From Chlorella sp. KRBP (Eukaryota; Chlorophyta; Trebouxiophyceae; Chlorellales; Chlorellaceae): a DNA stretch of 64,000 nt. Under the pieces are notes generated by a model. The model did no database searches, had not been told where the DNA came from, and was given only the letters and a program-made list of their open reading frames with translations. Shown piece by piece: positions 53,272 through 63,430 of this stretch. The DNA lies in NCBI GenBank assembly GCA_004335735.1, contig QAXK01001881.1, forward strand, positions 42,572-106,571, written 5' to 3'. Numbering within the stretch: the stretch's first letter is position 1; each line of letters starts with the position of its first letter. The translations under genes and the position numbers were made by a program.

Positions 53272-54390
53272 TCAGCCCAGCTCGCGGCACGCGCGGTAGA
53301 GGTCGGACCACTCACGACGATCACGGACGACGGTCTCGAGGTACTCCTGCCAGACGAGGCGGTCCTGGACCGGGTCCTTGACGACGGCGCTCACGAGACC
53401 GGCGGCGACGTCGTCGGCGCTGACCCGCCCGTCGCCGAAGTGCGCCGCGAGCGACAGCCCGTTCGTCATGACCGAGATCGCCTCGGCCGTCGAGAGCGTG
53501 GCCGACGGCGACTTCAGGCTCGTCCGCTGGTCGGTCGTGACGCCCGAGCGCAGCTCGCGGAACACCGTGACGACGCGCTCGACCTCGGTGAGGTGCTGGA
53601 GGTCGGCGGGCAGGCGCAGGGCCGAGCCGAGCGAGACGACGCGCTGCCGCACGATGTCGACCTCCTCCTCGAGGGTCGCGGGCAGCGGGAGGACGACGGT
53701 CGTGAACCGCCGCTTGAGGGCCGACGAGAGGTCGTTGACGCCCTTGTCGCGGTTGTTGGCCGTCGCGATGACGTTGAAGCCCTGGACCGCCTGGACCTCG
53801 GAGTCGAGCTCGGGAACGGGCAGCGTCTTCTCGGACAGGATCGAGATGAGGGCGTCCTGGACGTCCGCGGGCACACGGGTCAGCTCCTCGATCCGCACGA
53901 GGCTCCCGGTGCGCATGGCGCGCATGACGGGGCTCGGCACGAGGGCCGCCTCCGACGGGCCGTCGGCGAGCAGGCGGGCGTAGTTCCAGCCGTAGCGCAG
54001 CGACTCCTCGGCCGTGCCGGCCGTCCCCTGGACGACGAGCGTCGAGGTCCCGCTGACCGCCGCGGCGAGGTGCTCGCCCACCCAGGTCTTCGCGGTGCCG
54101 GGCACCCCGAGGAGGAGCAGCGCCCGGTCGGTGGCCAGGGACGCGACGGCGACCTCGACGAGGCGGCGCGACCCGACGTACTTCGGGGTGATGACCGTGC
54201 CGTCGGCGAGCGTGCCGCCCATGAGGTAGGTCGTCACCGCCCAGGGGCTCAGCCGCCAGCTCGGCGGGCGCGGCCGGTCGTCGGTGCGCGCGAGCGCCGC
54301 CAGCTCGTGCGCGTAGGCGTCCTCGGCGTGCGGCCGCAGGACGTCGTCGGAGGTGGCGGCAGCGTCGGTGGCGGTCGTGGGCTCGGTCAT
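53272..54390 (-). CDS. MoxR-family AAA+ ATPase (YehL-like)
   Basis: The 372-residue product has Walker A in LLGVPGTAKTWVGE (about 91-104), Walker B in SLVRIEELTRVPADVQDAL, sensor 1 in FNVIATANNRDKG and an arginine-finger-type region with SSALKRRFTTV. It starts by a four-base overlap with DUF5691. MoxR ATPases act as chaperones that load metals or remodel partners with VWA proteins. Confidence 0.93.
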   Translation of the reverse strand: MTEPTTATDAAATSDDVLRPHAEDAYAHELAALARTDDRPRPPSWRLSPWAVTTYLMGGTLADGTVITPKYVGSRRLVEVAVASLATDRALLLLGVPGTAKTWVGEHLAAAVSGTSTLVVQGTAGTAEESLRYGWNYARLLADGPSEAALVPSPVMRAMRTGSLVRIEELTRVPADVQDALISILSEKTLPVPELDSEVQAVQGFNVIATANNRDKGVNDLSSALKRRFTTVVLPLPATLEEEVDIVRQRVVSLGSALRLPADLQHLTEVERVVTVFRELRSGVTTDQRTSLKSPSATLSTAEAISVMTNGLSLAAHFGDGRVSADDVAAGLVSAVVKDPVQDRLVWQEYLETVVRDRREWSDLYRACRELG

Positions 54391-55904
54391 CGGCGGTCTC
54401 CTGAGAACGCGTCGTGGATCGACTGGCGGGTGGTGATCGTGGCGGCGATGGCCACGAGGGCGCGGGCGGTGGGGTCGAGGAGGCCGTCGCGGCGGGCCCA
54501 GGTTCGGAGCCGGTCGGCCACTCCGGTGGACAGCCGCTCGGCGAGGAGGATGCGCATCCCGGTGGCGGCCACGCCCCCTCCCTCGGCGCGCTCGAGCGTC
54601 GACACGACGAGGGCGCTGAGGTGCTCGTCCCACGGGCCGGGGAGGTGCTCGAGCACCTGGGCCCGCAGCCCCACCGGGCCGCCGCCGCGCAGGAAGGCCG
54701 CGACCGCGTCGGCCCGTTCGTGCCCGGGGAGCATCGGCACGAGCGCCGGGCTCGGCGACGCCTCGAGGGCGGCGCGCACCCAGTCGAGCCGGTCCTTCCC
54801 CTGGTGCAGGACGGTGGTGCGCAGGAGCAACCTCGTCTCGTCGTCGGGCAGGGCTCGGAACACCTGGTCGGGTCGCAGACCGGTGGCCGCCGTCCAGGTG
54901 TCGAGGGGTGCGCCGAGGACGATGAGCCGGCGGTGGTGCCCGCGCGCCGACACCCCCTTGGGCGGTGGGCGCAACCCGTCGCGCACCCCGGCGGCGTCGG
55001 GGTCGGCGGGGTCGGCGAGCTCGATGCCCTTGCGGAGCAGGCCCGAGACCGAGAGCAGCGGCACGAGGCGCTCCCCCATGCGAGCCGCCCGCGCGCTCCG
55101 GGGGAGGCGGTCGAGGAGGTCGGTTGCGGCGTCGCGGACCCCACCCGCGCGGTCGTCGAGGGCCGCCTCGAGGACCGGCTCGTCGTCGGCGCCGAGACCG
55201 ACGGCGAACGTCCGCAGCATCTCGGCGCGCACCCGCGCGGGGTCGCCGTCCCACGTCGACCCGACGAGCTGTCGCGCGAGGTCGGGGCGGCCCGCGCGAC
55301 CGCGCAACCGGGTCAGCTCGGCGACGCGCTCGTCGGTGCCCATCCGTGGCCAGCGGTCGCAGAGGGCGGCGTCGGCCGGCTCGTCGCGGCCGGGGGCCAC
55401 CGTCGAGGAGTCGGACGACAACCACGACAGCGACGGGTCGAGCCCGGCGAGCCAGCGCCCCCGCTCGCCGACCACGGGGACGACGAGCCGCCGCAGGTGG
55501 GGCTTTCCGGACACCAGTGCGAGGACCCGGGTCAGGGCGTCATGGGGCAGCCGTACGTCGTGGTCGGCGGCGGCGCGGAGCCAGGCCCGGACGAGCACGT
55601 CCTGGAGGGACCCGCCTCCCGGCGGCTGCGCGAGCACGACCTCGAGGAGCTGGACGGCGCGGCCTGGTGCCTCCGGCAGGGTCTCGGCGGGAGCAACCTC
55701 GGGCACCTCCGCCCGCGCGGCGACCACTCCGGCACCGCGCCACGCGGACCCGAGGGCGGCGGCGTCGAGGAGCGCTTCGGCCGGGTCGGCGCCGTCGCGG
55801 GGTCGGACGGGCCACCCGGGAAGGTTCGGCACGGGGCGGCGCCCGGTCCCGACCAGGGCCGCGGCGGCGACCTCGTGCCACCAGCCGGCGACGGACTCAG
55901 CCAC
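54387..55904 (-). CDS. DUF5691 family protein
   Basis: GTG 55904 opens a 505-residue protein, overlapping the SWIM gene's end by 8 bp. It is mostly predicted alpha-helical repeats (ALLDAAALGSAWRGAGV, VLEAALDDRAGGVRDAATDL), similar to HEAT-like solenoids, and contains WLRAAADHDVRLPHDALT. It is a standard member of the SWIM/MoxR/VWA cluster. Its job may be scaffolding; this is inference. Confidence 0.86.
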   Translation of the reverse strand: MAESVAGWWHEVAAAALVGTGRRPVPNLPGWPVRPRDGADPAEALLDAAALGSAWRGAGVVAARAEVPEVAPAETLPEAPGRAVQLLEVVLAQPPGGGSLQDVLVRAWLRAAADHDVRLPHDALTRVLALVSGKPHLRRLVVPVVGERGRWLAGLDPSLSWLSSDSSTVAPGRDEPADAALCDRWPRMGTDERVAELTRLRGRAGRPDLARQLVGSTWDGDPARVRAEMLRTFAVGLGADDEPVLEAALDDRAGGVRDAATDLLDRLPRSARAARMGERLVPLLSVSGLLRKGIELADPADPDAAGVRDGLRPPPKGVSARGHHRRLIVLGAPLDTWTAATGLRPDQVFRALPDDETRLLLRTTVLHQGKDRLDWVRAALEASPSPALVPMLPGHERADAVAAFLRGGGPVGLRAQVLEHLPGPWDEHLSALVVSTLERAEGGGVAATGMRILLAERLSTGVADRLRTWARRDGLLDPTARALVAIAATITTRQSIHDAFSGDRR

Positions 55905-57191
55905 AGGTCACCCACCGGTCGTCGACGACGACACTGAGCGGCCGGAACCCCGCGGCGTCCCACTCGCCGAAGCACGTCGTGGGGTGACCGCCGGTGACGG
56001 CGAGCAGGGGCCAGGGGTCGCGACCGCGGACGAGGGGCAGCGCCTCGCCCGCGCCGTCGACGAGATGGTCGACACCCAGCGTCACGGCCTCGAGGACGAG
56101 CGGCACCCGCCGGACGAGCGGCGCGTCGACGCGGGCCGCGGCCACGGCCCGCAGGGCGGTCGACACCCGGGGTTCACCGGGGCCCGGCCGGTGGCCTCCG
56201 CCGGCTCGGGGTCGCCGACGAGCAGCGCGCGGCGCGGCGCGCTCCCCGGGTAGAGGGCGACGGTGGCCCGCACGACCGCGCCGGTGAGCTGCGCGACGGG
56301 GAGCGCCTGGCCGCCCGCCGCGAAGTCGAGGACGACGACGCGCTCGCCTGTGTCGAGGCCGTGGAACCACGTGCGCTGCTCGTGCAGGCGTCCGGTGTCG
56401 GCGCGGTGGGAGCCCAGGACGAGCCAGCGGTCGCTGACCGTCGTTCCCGCGCGGACGTCGTCGGTGGCGAACGACCAGCCCAGCGCCGTGCGGACGTCGT
56501 CGCGGTGGGCCTCGGGGAGGTCCTCACGCCGCCGCCAGGCCGTGACGAGGAGCCACCAGTGGCCGATGACGTGCAGGAGCTGCTCGTTCCAGCCCTCTCC
56601 TCGGTGGATCAGCGACCCCGCGGCCCGGACGTCGGCCGCGAGGGCGGGGCACTGGCCGTCGACGAGACGCGCGGCCGCTGCGTCCCAGTAGTCGAGGTCG
56701 CGGCCGCGGGCCGCTGCGGTGCCCCCGCGGACGAGGTCGGTGAGCCACAGGGCGAACTCCTCGACGCCGGCACTCATCGTGGCGACCCGGTCCTCGGCCC
56801 GCTTCGCGCGCGCACCGGGATCGGCGGGGTTCGCGGTTCGCGTGGCGGTCTTCTCCGCGCGCTCGGCCCGCGACTGCGCCCACTCGCTCGCGAACTCGGA
56901 GGGCTCGGAGACGGTGGCGACGTCCCCGCCCTCGGACCAGAGGAGCAGCAGCGCGAGGGCGTGCTTGCAGGGGAACTTGCGGCTGGGACACGAGCACCGG
57001 AAGGCGGGCGCCTTGAGGTCGATGCTCACCTGGTACGGCGTGCGGCCGGACCCCTGGCAGCGGCCCCAGAGCAGGTCCTCGGTGGCCCCGGTCCCGGACC
57101 ACGGGCCGGGGCGGGCGAGGGAACGTGCGGCCTTCATCGAGGACTGGTCGGGGGCTGCGTCGAGCACCTGCTGCGTCGTCCACCTCGTCAT
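55897..57191 (-). pseudogene. SWIM zinc-finger protein gene with a -1 frame change
   Basis: From ATG 57191 the frame encodes the SWIM protein of the cluster: FRCSCPSRKFPCKHALALLLLW is the C-x-C-n-C-x-H zinc motif (about 79-92). Coherent sequence continues to about GDPEPAEATGRAP, near 56,180. Downstream the same frame turns to low-complexity sequence and stops at 56,082, while the frame shifted by -1 continues with EPRVSTALRAVAAARVDAPL to FGEWDAAGFRPLSVVVDDRW and ends at 55,897, overlapping DUF5691. One missing base in the GC-rich run at about 56,178-56,200 would explain it. This could be a true mutation or a sequencing error. Confidence 0.8.
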
Positions 57192-57281
57192 GGTCGGCCC
57201 ATCATGCCCACGGGAACCGTCCGAGCGCACGGAGATTGCGAGAGCTCGCGATCTTCGACGGGGACGTGTGGGCCCAGCGGG

Positions 57282-58739
57282 TCAGCTGAGCTCGAGCACC
57301 CCGTCGTCGATCCGTCCGAAGCGGGTGACGGCCACGTCGTAGACGTAGCTCTGCACGACGCGCCACGGTCGCCGCGAGCCCTGCCGCGGCAGCAGGTGCT
57401 CCCCCCGGCGCACGTACCCCGAGCTCAGCCCGAGCAGCGGCTGGTCGGCTCCCCCGGACCCGTCCCAGCGCGGCACCGCGACCCGCTGCCCGTGCCGGTC
57501 GAGGTGCCCCAGCAGCTGGCACACCCAGCGCGAGGTGAGGTCGGCCTTGAGCGTCCAGCTCGCGTTCGTGTACCCCACCGAGAGCGCGAGGTTGGGCACG
57601 TCGGAGATCATGCAGCCCTTGTAGACGTGCCGGGTGGCGAGGTCCACGGGCTCGCCGTCGACGACGACCTCCGCTCCCCCGCCGACCTGGAGCCGCAGCC
57701 CCGTCGCGGTGACGACGACGTCGGCGGGGAGCACCTCGCCGCCGGTGAGCCGAACACCCTCGGGCTCGAACCCGTCGATGGTCGCGGTGACCACCGAGGC
57801 CCGTCCGTCGGCGAGGACGTCGAGCAGGTCGCCGTCGGGCGCCACGCACACCCGCTCGTCCCACGGGTCGTAGCGCGGGTTGAAGTGCGTGTCGACGGGG
57901 TAGCCCGGCGGCAGCCGGTCGGCCACCCGGCGCCGCAGCAGCCTCCGCCCGGCCTGCGGCCACCGCCGCAGCGCCTGGTAGCTGACCGTCGAGAGGGCGA
58001 CGTTCTTGGCGCGCACCACCTGGTGCGCCGCGCGGCCCGGGAGCACCCGCCGCAGGCCGTCGGCGAGGACGTCGGTGTTCGGCAGCGCCGCGACGTAGCT
58101 CGGGCTGCGCTGGAGCATCGTCACCGACGCGGCACCCTGCTCGACGAGCGCCGGGACGAGCGTGATGGCCGTCGCCCCGCTGCCGACGACGACGAACCGC
58201 CGCCCGGCCACCTCGAGACCCTCGGGCCAGTGCTGCGGGTGCACGACCTCTCCGGCGAACGACTCCTGCCGGGGGAACTCCACCACGTGCCCCGCGTCGT
58301 AGGCGTAGTAGCCGGTCGCGACGTGCACGAAGCGGGCCCGGTGCACGAGCACCTCCCCGCTCCCGGTCCGTGCGGTCACCGTCCAGCGCCGGTCCTCCCC
58401 CGACCACGCGAGCCGGGTCACCCGCTGCCCGAGGTGGGTCCGCTCGGTGACGCCGTACTCGTCCGCGGTGTCGCGCAGGTACTGCAGGATCTCGGCCGCC
58501 GGCGCGATGGAGGTACGTCCCTGCCACGGCCGGAACGGGAACCCGAGCGTGTACATGTCCGAGTCCGAGCGGATGCCGGGGTAGCGGAACAGGTCCCACG
58601 TGCCGCCCGTGGCCGACCGCGCCTCGAGCACGGCCCAGGTCAGCTCGGGACGGTGCATCGCCAGCCGGCAGGCCATGTCGATCCCCGAGAGCCCCGCACC
58701 GACGACGAGGACGTCGACGTCGAGGGGCGGCGGGGACAT
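57282..58739 (-). CDS. Flavin-containing (Baeyer-Villiger-type) monooxygenase
   Basis: From ATG 58739 the product is 485 residues; GTG 58760 would add seven. It has two Rossmann motifs (VVGAGLSGIDMACRL and VVVGSGATAITLVPAL) and the Baeyer-Villiger fingerprint FAGEVVHPQHWP between them. YTNASWTLKADLTSRW near the end resembles the EthA group. It oxidises ketones or heteroatoms with NADPH and oxygen. No regulator is adjacent. Confidence 0.92.
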   Translation of the reverse strand: MSPPPLDVDVLVVGAGLSGIDMACRLAMHRPELTWAVLEARSATGGTWDLFRYPGIRSDSDMYTLGFPFRPWQGRTSIAPAAEILQYLRDTADEYGVTERTHLGQRVTRLAWSGEDRRWTVTARTGSGEVLVHRARFVHVATGYYAYDAGHVVEFPRQESFAGEVVHPQHWPEGLEVAGRRFVVVGSGATAITLVPALVEQGAASVTMLQRSPSYVAALPNTDVLADGLRRVLPGRAAHQVVRAKNVALSTVSYQALRRWPQAGRRLLRRRVADRLPPGYPVDTHFNPRYDPWDERVCVAPDGDLLDVLADGRASVVTATIDGFEPEGVRLTGGEVLPADVVVTATGLRLQVGGGAEVVVDGEPVDLATRHVYKGCMISDVPNLALSVGYTNASWTLKADLTSRWVCQLLGHLDRHGQRVAVPRWDGSGGADQPLLGLSSGYVRRGEHLLPRQGSRRPWRVVQSYVYDVAVTRFGRIDDGVLELS

Positions 58740-58834
58740 CGGGTCACGGGGCACCGGCACAGGGTATGCCGGGGGTCGTCGAGGGTTCCGGTCGAGGCGC
58801 GGGCCGGTCAGGACCGCGTGCGACGATGAGCCAC

Positions 58835-59335
58835 ATGACCACCATCTCCGACTTCTCCGCGACGACGCTGACCGGCCGGCCGCAGGACCTGTCCACCTAC
58901 GCGGGCGAGGTCGTCCTCGTCGTCAACACGGCGAGCAAGTGCGGCTTCACCCCCCAGCTCGAGGGCCTGGAGAAGCTCTACGAGGAGCTCAAGGACGAGG
59001 GCTTCGTCGTCCTCGGCTTCCCGTGCAACCAGTTCGGTGGCCAGGAGCCCGGCACCGAGGACGAGATCGGCGAGTTCTGCCAGGTCAACTACGGCGTCAC
59101 CTTCCCGATGTTCGCCAAGGTCGACGTCAACGGCGACGACGCGCACCCGCTCTTCGAGTGGCTGAAGTCCGAGAAGAAGGGCCTGCTCGGCGGCCGGATC
59201 AAGTGGAACTTCACGAAGTTCCTCGTCGGCCGCGACGGCCGGGTCATCGAGCGCTACTCCCCCAACACCGAGCCCGCCGACATCACCGCCGACGCGCGCG
59301 CCGCCCTGGCCGCCGGGGGCACCCCCGAGGCATGA
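58835..59335 (+). CDS. Glutathione-peroxidase-family thiol peroxidase
   Basis: The 166-residue product starts at ATG 58835 (or 58826). Catalytic Cys36 lies in NTASKCGFTPQ, with Gln in FPCNQFGGQEPG and Trp in IKWNFTKFLV completing the triad. Cys rather than selenocysteine is used. In actinobacteria these enzymes usually take electrons from thioredoxin. It overlaps the next gene (ATGA). Confidence 0.94.
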   Translation: MTTISDFSATTLTGRPQDLSTYAGEVVLVVNTASKCGFTPQLEGLEKLYEELKDEGFVVLGFPCNQFGGQEPGTEDEIGEFCQVNYGVTFPMFAKVDVNGDDAHPLFEWLKSEKKGLLGGRIKWNFTKFLVGRDGRVIERYSPNTEPADITADARAALAAGGTPEA

Positions 59336-60477
59336 GCGCCCTCGCGGCCCTCGTGCCGATCGGCGTCTTCGCCACGTTCCTCGTCATCGTCTGGCACCGC
59401 CTCGCCATCGCACCCCGCTGGGGCCGCCGCTGGGTGCCGTGGGTGCTCGCGGTCGTCCTGCTCGCCCTGCTCGCCGCGGTCCTCGAGGGCTTCGACGTCT
59501 GGGGCGGGGCCTGGAGCCCGGACACGATGCGCCCCGTCGCGTGGACCGGCCAGGCCTTCCTCGCCATGTGCCTCTACCTCTTCCTCGGCATCGTCGCGCT
59601 GGCCGTCCTCAGCGCACTGGTCGGGCTGGTCCGGTGGCGGCACGACCGGGGGCGCGTCGGCCGGCAGCGGCTGAACCGGGTCGGTGGCCCGGTCGTCGCC
59701 GTCCTCGCCCTCGTCGTCACCGGATACGGGGCCGTCGAGGCGGCTCGCCCGTCGGTGACACCCGTCGAGATCGCCTCGCCGCAGCTGCCCGCGGAGTTCG
59801 ACGGTGCGAAGGTCGCCCTCCTCACCGACCTGCACGCCGGCGCCGTCCGCAGTGCCGGCTTCACCCAGCGCGTCGTCGACCTCGTCAACGCCCAGCGCCC
59901 CGACGTCGTCCTCATCGCCGGGGACCTCGTCGACGGCTACGCCGAGCGCTACGCCCAGGAGATCGCGCCGCTGGCCGACCTCGAGGCGCCCCTCGGCGTC
60001 TTCGTGACCACGGGCAACCACGAGATGTACCGCGACACCGCCAACTGGGTCACCGCCTTCGAGGACCTCGGCCTCACCGTGCTGAAGAACGACGCGGTCC
60101 CGCTGGACCGCGACGGGGCGAGCATCACGCTCGCCGGCGTCCACGACTACTCCGGCGGCGGTGCGTTCGTCCCCGACTACGACCGGGCGCTCGACGGCAC
60201 CGACCCCGCCGGCTACACCCTCCTCATGGCCCACCAGCCGCGGCAGGCCCTGGCCGTCGAGGGGCGCGGCGTCGACCTCCAGGTCTCCGGCCACACCCAC
60301 GGCGGGCAGATGTGGCCGCTGCGCTACCTCGTGCCGCTGCAGCAGCCGATGGTCGACGGCACCGCCACGGTCGGCGACGTCCCCGTCGTCACCTCGCGCG
60401 GTGCCGGGGCCTGGGGGCCCGCGGTCCGGGTCCTCGCCCCTCCGGAGGTGCCGGTCATCACGCTGAGGCGCGGGTGA
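59332..60477 (+). CDS. Membrane-anchored metallophosphoesterase
   Basis: The 381-residue product has about four N-terminal helices (to about 130) and a calcineurin-like domain: LLTDLHAGAV, VLIAGDLVDG, TTGNHEMY, LLMAHQPRQ and VSGHTHGGQMWP give the full metal-ligand set. It resembles YkuE/YaeI-type membrane phosphoesterases that can act on lipid-linked pyrophosphates. Substrate is unknown. It is coupled to the peroxidase gene. Confidence 0.9.
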   Translation: MSALAALVPIGVFATFLVIVWHRLAIAPRWGRRWVPWVLAVVLLALLAAVLEGFDVWGGAWSPDTMRPVAWTGQAFLAMCLYLFLGIVALAVLSALVGLVRWRHDRGRVGRQRLNRVGGPVVAVLALVVTGYGAVEAARPSVTPVEIASPQLPAEFDGAKVALLTDLHAGAVRSAGFTQRVVDLVNAQRPDVVLIAGDLVDGYAERYAQEIAPLADLEAPLGVFVTTGNHEMYRDTANWVTAFEDLGLTVLKNDAVPLDRDGASITLAGVHDYSGGGAFVPDYDRALDGTDPAGYTLLMAHQPRQALAVEGRGVDLQVSGHTHGGQMWPLRYLVPLQQPMVDGTATVGDVPVVTSRGAGAWGPAVRVLAPPEVPVITLRRG

Positions 60478-60484
60478 GCACCCG

Positions 60485-61090
60485 ATGAGCGACCCCGGCC
60501 TCGTCGTCGGCGAGGACGGCCTGGCCCGCCCGGTGTGGGCGGCCTCGGACCCCCTGCTGCGGGACTACTACGACACCGAGTGGGGGATGCCCGTGCGCGA
60601 CGAGCGCGGGCTCTTCGAGCGGCTCTCGCTCGAGGCCTTCCAGTCCGGGCTCTCGTGGGCGACGATCCTGCGCAAGCGCCCCGCCTTCCGAACGGCCTTC
60701 GACGGCTTCGACCCCGAGGTCGTCGCCCGCTACGACGACACCGACGTCGCCCGGCTGATGGCCGACGCCGGCATCGTCCGCAACCGCGCCAAGGTGCTCG
60801 CGACCATCACGAACGCCCGGGCCACCCTCGCCCTGCGCGAGGACCCGGACGGCGACCTCGCGTCCTTCGTCTGGTCCTTCCGGCCGGCCGACACCCCTCG
60901 CCCCCGCGACTTCTCCGAGGTGCCCACGACCTCTCCCGAGTCCCTCGCGCTCTCGAAGGCGTTGAAGCGCAAGGGGTTCACCTTCGTCGGCCCGACGACG
61001 ATGTACGCCCTGATGGAGGCCGTCGGCATCGTCGACACCCACCTGCTGGGCAGCCACCGCCGCGGGACGAGCGGGGTCTGGCCCGCCTGA
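60485..61090 (+). CDS. tag: DNA-3-methyladenine glycosylase I
   Basis: The 201-residue product carries the Tag pattern RDYYDTEWGMPVRDERGLFE, LEAFQSGLSWATILRKRPAF, AGIVRNRAKV and KRKGFTFVGPTTMYALMEAVG. It excises 3-methyladenine from alkylated DNA. The usual zinc-binding Cys/His at the N-terminus are not evident, as in some actinobacterial members. It starts 7 bp after the phosphoesterase and is probably in the same transcript. Confidence 0.94.
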   Translation: MSDPGLVVGEDGLARPVWAASDPLLRDYYDTEWGMPVRDERGLFERLSLEAFQSGLSWATILRKRPAFRTAFDGFDPEVVARYDDTDVARLMADAGIVRNRAKVLATITNARATLALREDPDGDLASFVWSFRPADTPRPRDFSEVPTTSPESLALSKALKRKGFTFVGPTTMYALMEAVGIVDTHLLGSHRRGTSGVWPA

Positions 61091-61128
61091 CCGGCGCGGC
61101 GCCCGCACCCCGGCCTCCCGACGCACGA

Positions 61129-61164
61129 CCGCGGCCCGGCCCCCACGAGGGAGCCGGGCCGCGG
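61129..61164. terminator. Bidirectional terminator between tag and katG
   Basis: Perfect 12-bp arms (61129-61140 and 61153-61164) with a 12-base loop lie in the 92-bp gap between two convergent genes. Confidence 0.8.
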
Positions 61165-61182
61165 GCGTCGGAGGTCAGCGCC

Positions 61183-62565
61183 TCACTGGTGCAGGTCGAA
61201 CCGGTCGTTCTCCATGACCTTGACCCAGGCCGCCACGAAGTCGTCGACGAAGCGCTGCTCGCCGTCCGCGCTGCCGTAGACCTCGGCGATGGCCCGCAGC
61301 TGGGCGTGCGACCCGAGCACGAGCTCGGCGGCCGTGGCCTGCCACGATCCCTCGCTGCTGTCGTAGACGTTCGCGGTGTCGCGCGACGTCGACCAGGTGA
61401 CCCCCGGCCGGAGCACCGTGGCGAGCACGTCGTTGGTCAGCTGCCCGGGACGCTCGGTGAGCACCCCGACCGAGCTGCCGCCGTGCGTGGCACCGATGGC
61501 CCGCAGGCCGCCGACGAGCACGACGAGCTGCGGGGCGGTCAGGCCCAGCATGTTCGCCCGGTCGAGCAGGAGCCCCTCGGGGGCCACCTTCTCGTCGGCC
61601 CGCAGGTACCCGCGGAAGCCGTCGGCCCGGGGCTCGAGGTAGGAGAAGGACTCGACGTCGGTCATCTCCTGGGTGGCGTCGGTGCGACCCGGCGTGAAGG
61701 GCACCGTGACCTCGCGACCGGCGTCGCGCGCGGCCTTCTCGATGCCGGCGGACCCACCGAGGACGATGAGGTCGGCGAGCGAGACCGAGCGGCCGCCCTT
61801 GCCGTCGAAGTCGGCCTTGACGCGCTGGAGCACCTCGAGGACCGAGGCCAGCTCGGCGGGCTCGTTGGCCTCCCACGAGCGCTGGGGCTCCAGGGCGATG
61901 CGGGCGCCGTTGGCCCCGCCGCGCATGTCGGTGCGGCGGAAGCTCGCCGCCGAGGCCCACGCCGTCTTGACGAGCTGCTGGACGGTGAGCCCGGAGTCGA
62001 GCAGGGCCGCCTTGAGCTCGGTGACGTCGGCGTCGGTCAGGGGCTCGCCCTCGGCCGCCGGCACGGGGTCCTGCCAGAGCTGGGCCTCGGGCACCCACGG
62101 ACCGAGGAAGCGCTCGACCGGACCCATGTCGCGGTGGAGCAGCTTGTACCAGGCCTTGGCGAAGGCGAGGCGGAACTCCTCGGGGTTCTCGTGGAAGCGG
62201 CGCGAGATCTTCTCGTACGCCGGGTCGACGCGCAGCGACAGGTCGGTCGTCAGCATCGTCGGCGGGCGGTTGAGCGTGCCGTCCTCGGGGTCGGGGACGG
62301 TGTTCGCGCCGCCACCGTCCTTCGGCTGCCACTGCCAGGCACCGGCCGGGCTCTTGGTCAGCTCCCACTCGAAGCCGAAGAGGTTGTCGAAGTACAGGTT
62401 CGACCACTGCGTCGGCTTCTGGGTCCAGGTGACCTCGAGGCCGGAGGTGATGGCGTCGCGGCCCTTGCCGGTGCCGTACTCGCTCTTCCAGCCCAGGCCC
62501 ATGGCGTGGACGGGGCAGCCCTCGGGCTCGGTGCCGACGAGGTCGGGGTCGCCGGCGCCGTGGGT

Positions 62566-62598
<33 letters not shown>

Positions 62599-63381
62599 GA
62601 CGGTCTCCTCGTCGTTCATCGCCATCCGCTTGAAGGTCTCGCGGATGTCGTGGGCGGCCTTGAGCGGGTCCGGCTCGCCGTTGGGACCCTCGGGGTTGAC
62701 GTAGATCAGGCCCATCTGGACCGCGCCCAGCGGGTTGGAGAGCTCGCGCTCGCCGCTGTAGCGCTCGTCGCCGAGCCAGGTGTCCTCGGCGCCCCAGTTG
62801 ACCTCCTCGGGCTCCCAGACGTCGGGGCGGCCGAAGGCGAAGCCGAAGGTCTCGAAGCCCATGTCCTCGAGCGCGACGTTGCCGGCGAGGACGAGCAGGT
62901 CGGCCCAGGAGACGGCCTGGCCGTACTTCTGCTTGACCGGCCACAGGAGGCGGCGGGCCTTGTCGAGGTTGGCGTTGTCCGGCCAGGAGTTGAGGGGGGC
63001 GAAGCGCTGCTGGCCCCGGCCACCACCGCCGCGGCCGTCCTCGACCCGGTAGGTGCCGGCGGCGTGCCAGCTCATCCGGATGAAGAGCGGGCCGTAGTGG
63101 CCGTAGTCTGCGGGCCACCAGTCCTGCGAGGTGCGCATGACCTGGACGAGGTCGGCCTTGAGCGCCTCGACGTCGAGCCCCGCGAAGGCCTCGGTGTAGT
63201 CGAACGAGGTGCCGAGGGGGTTGGCCTTGTCACCGTTCGTGTGCAGGACCGACAGGTCGAGCTGGTTCGGCCACCAGTCCTGGTTCGTGCGGGGGCGGGT
63301 GCCCTTCGCGGTGGGCGCGTCGATCGCCGGGTTCTCGCTCTCGCTGCCCTCGGCGGTCACGCCGTGCTGCTGGTCGCTCAC
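61183..63381 (-). CDS. katG: Catalase-peroxidase
   Basis: The 732-residue product starts at GTG 63381, 10 bases after AAGGAG. The distal haem pocket is in IRMSWHAAGTYR (Arg102, Trp105, His106). Tyr in LIYVNPEGPNG and Met in KRMAMNDEE complete the Trp-Tyr-Met adduct, and the proximal His is in AGGHTFGKTHG. The C-terminal half is the degenerate duplicate peroxidase domain. It removes hydrogen peroxide. It lies 49 bp after furA, the classic mycobacterial-type order. Confidence 0.98.
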
Positions 63382-63430
63382 GTGGGTCCATCTCCTTCTC
63401 GGTGGTGCGCGGTCTGGGTCGGGGGGTGTG

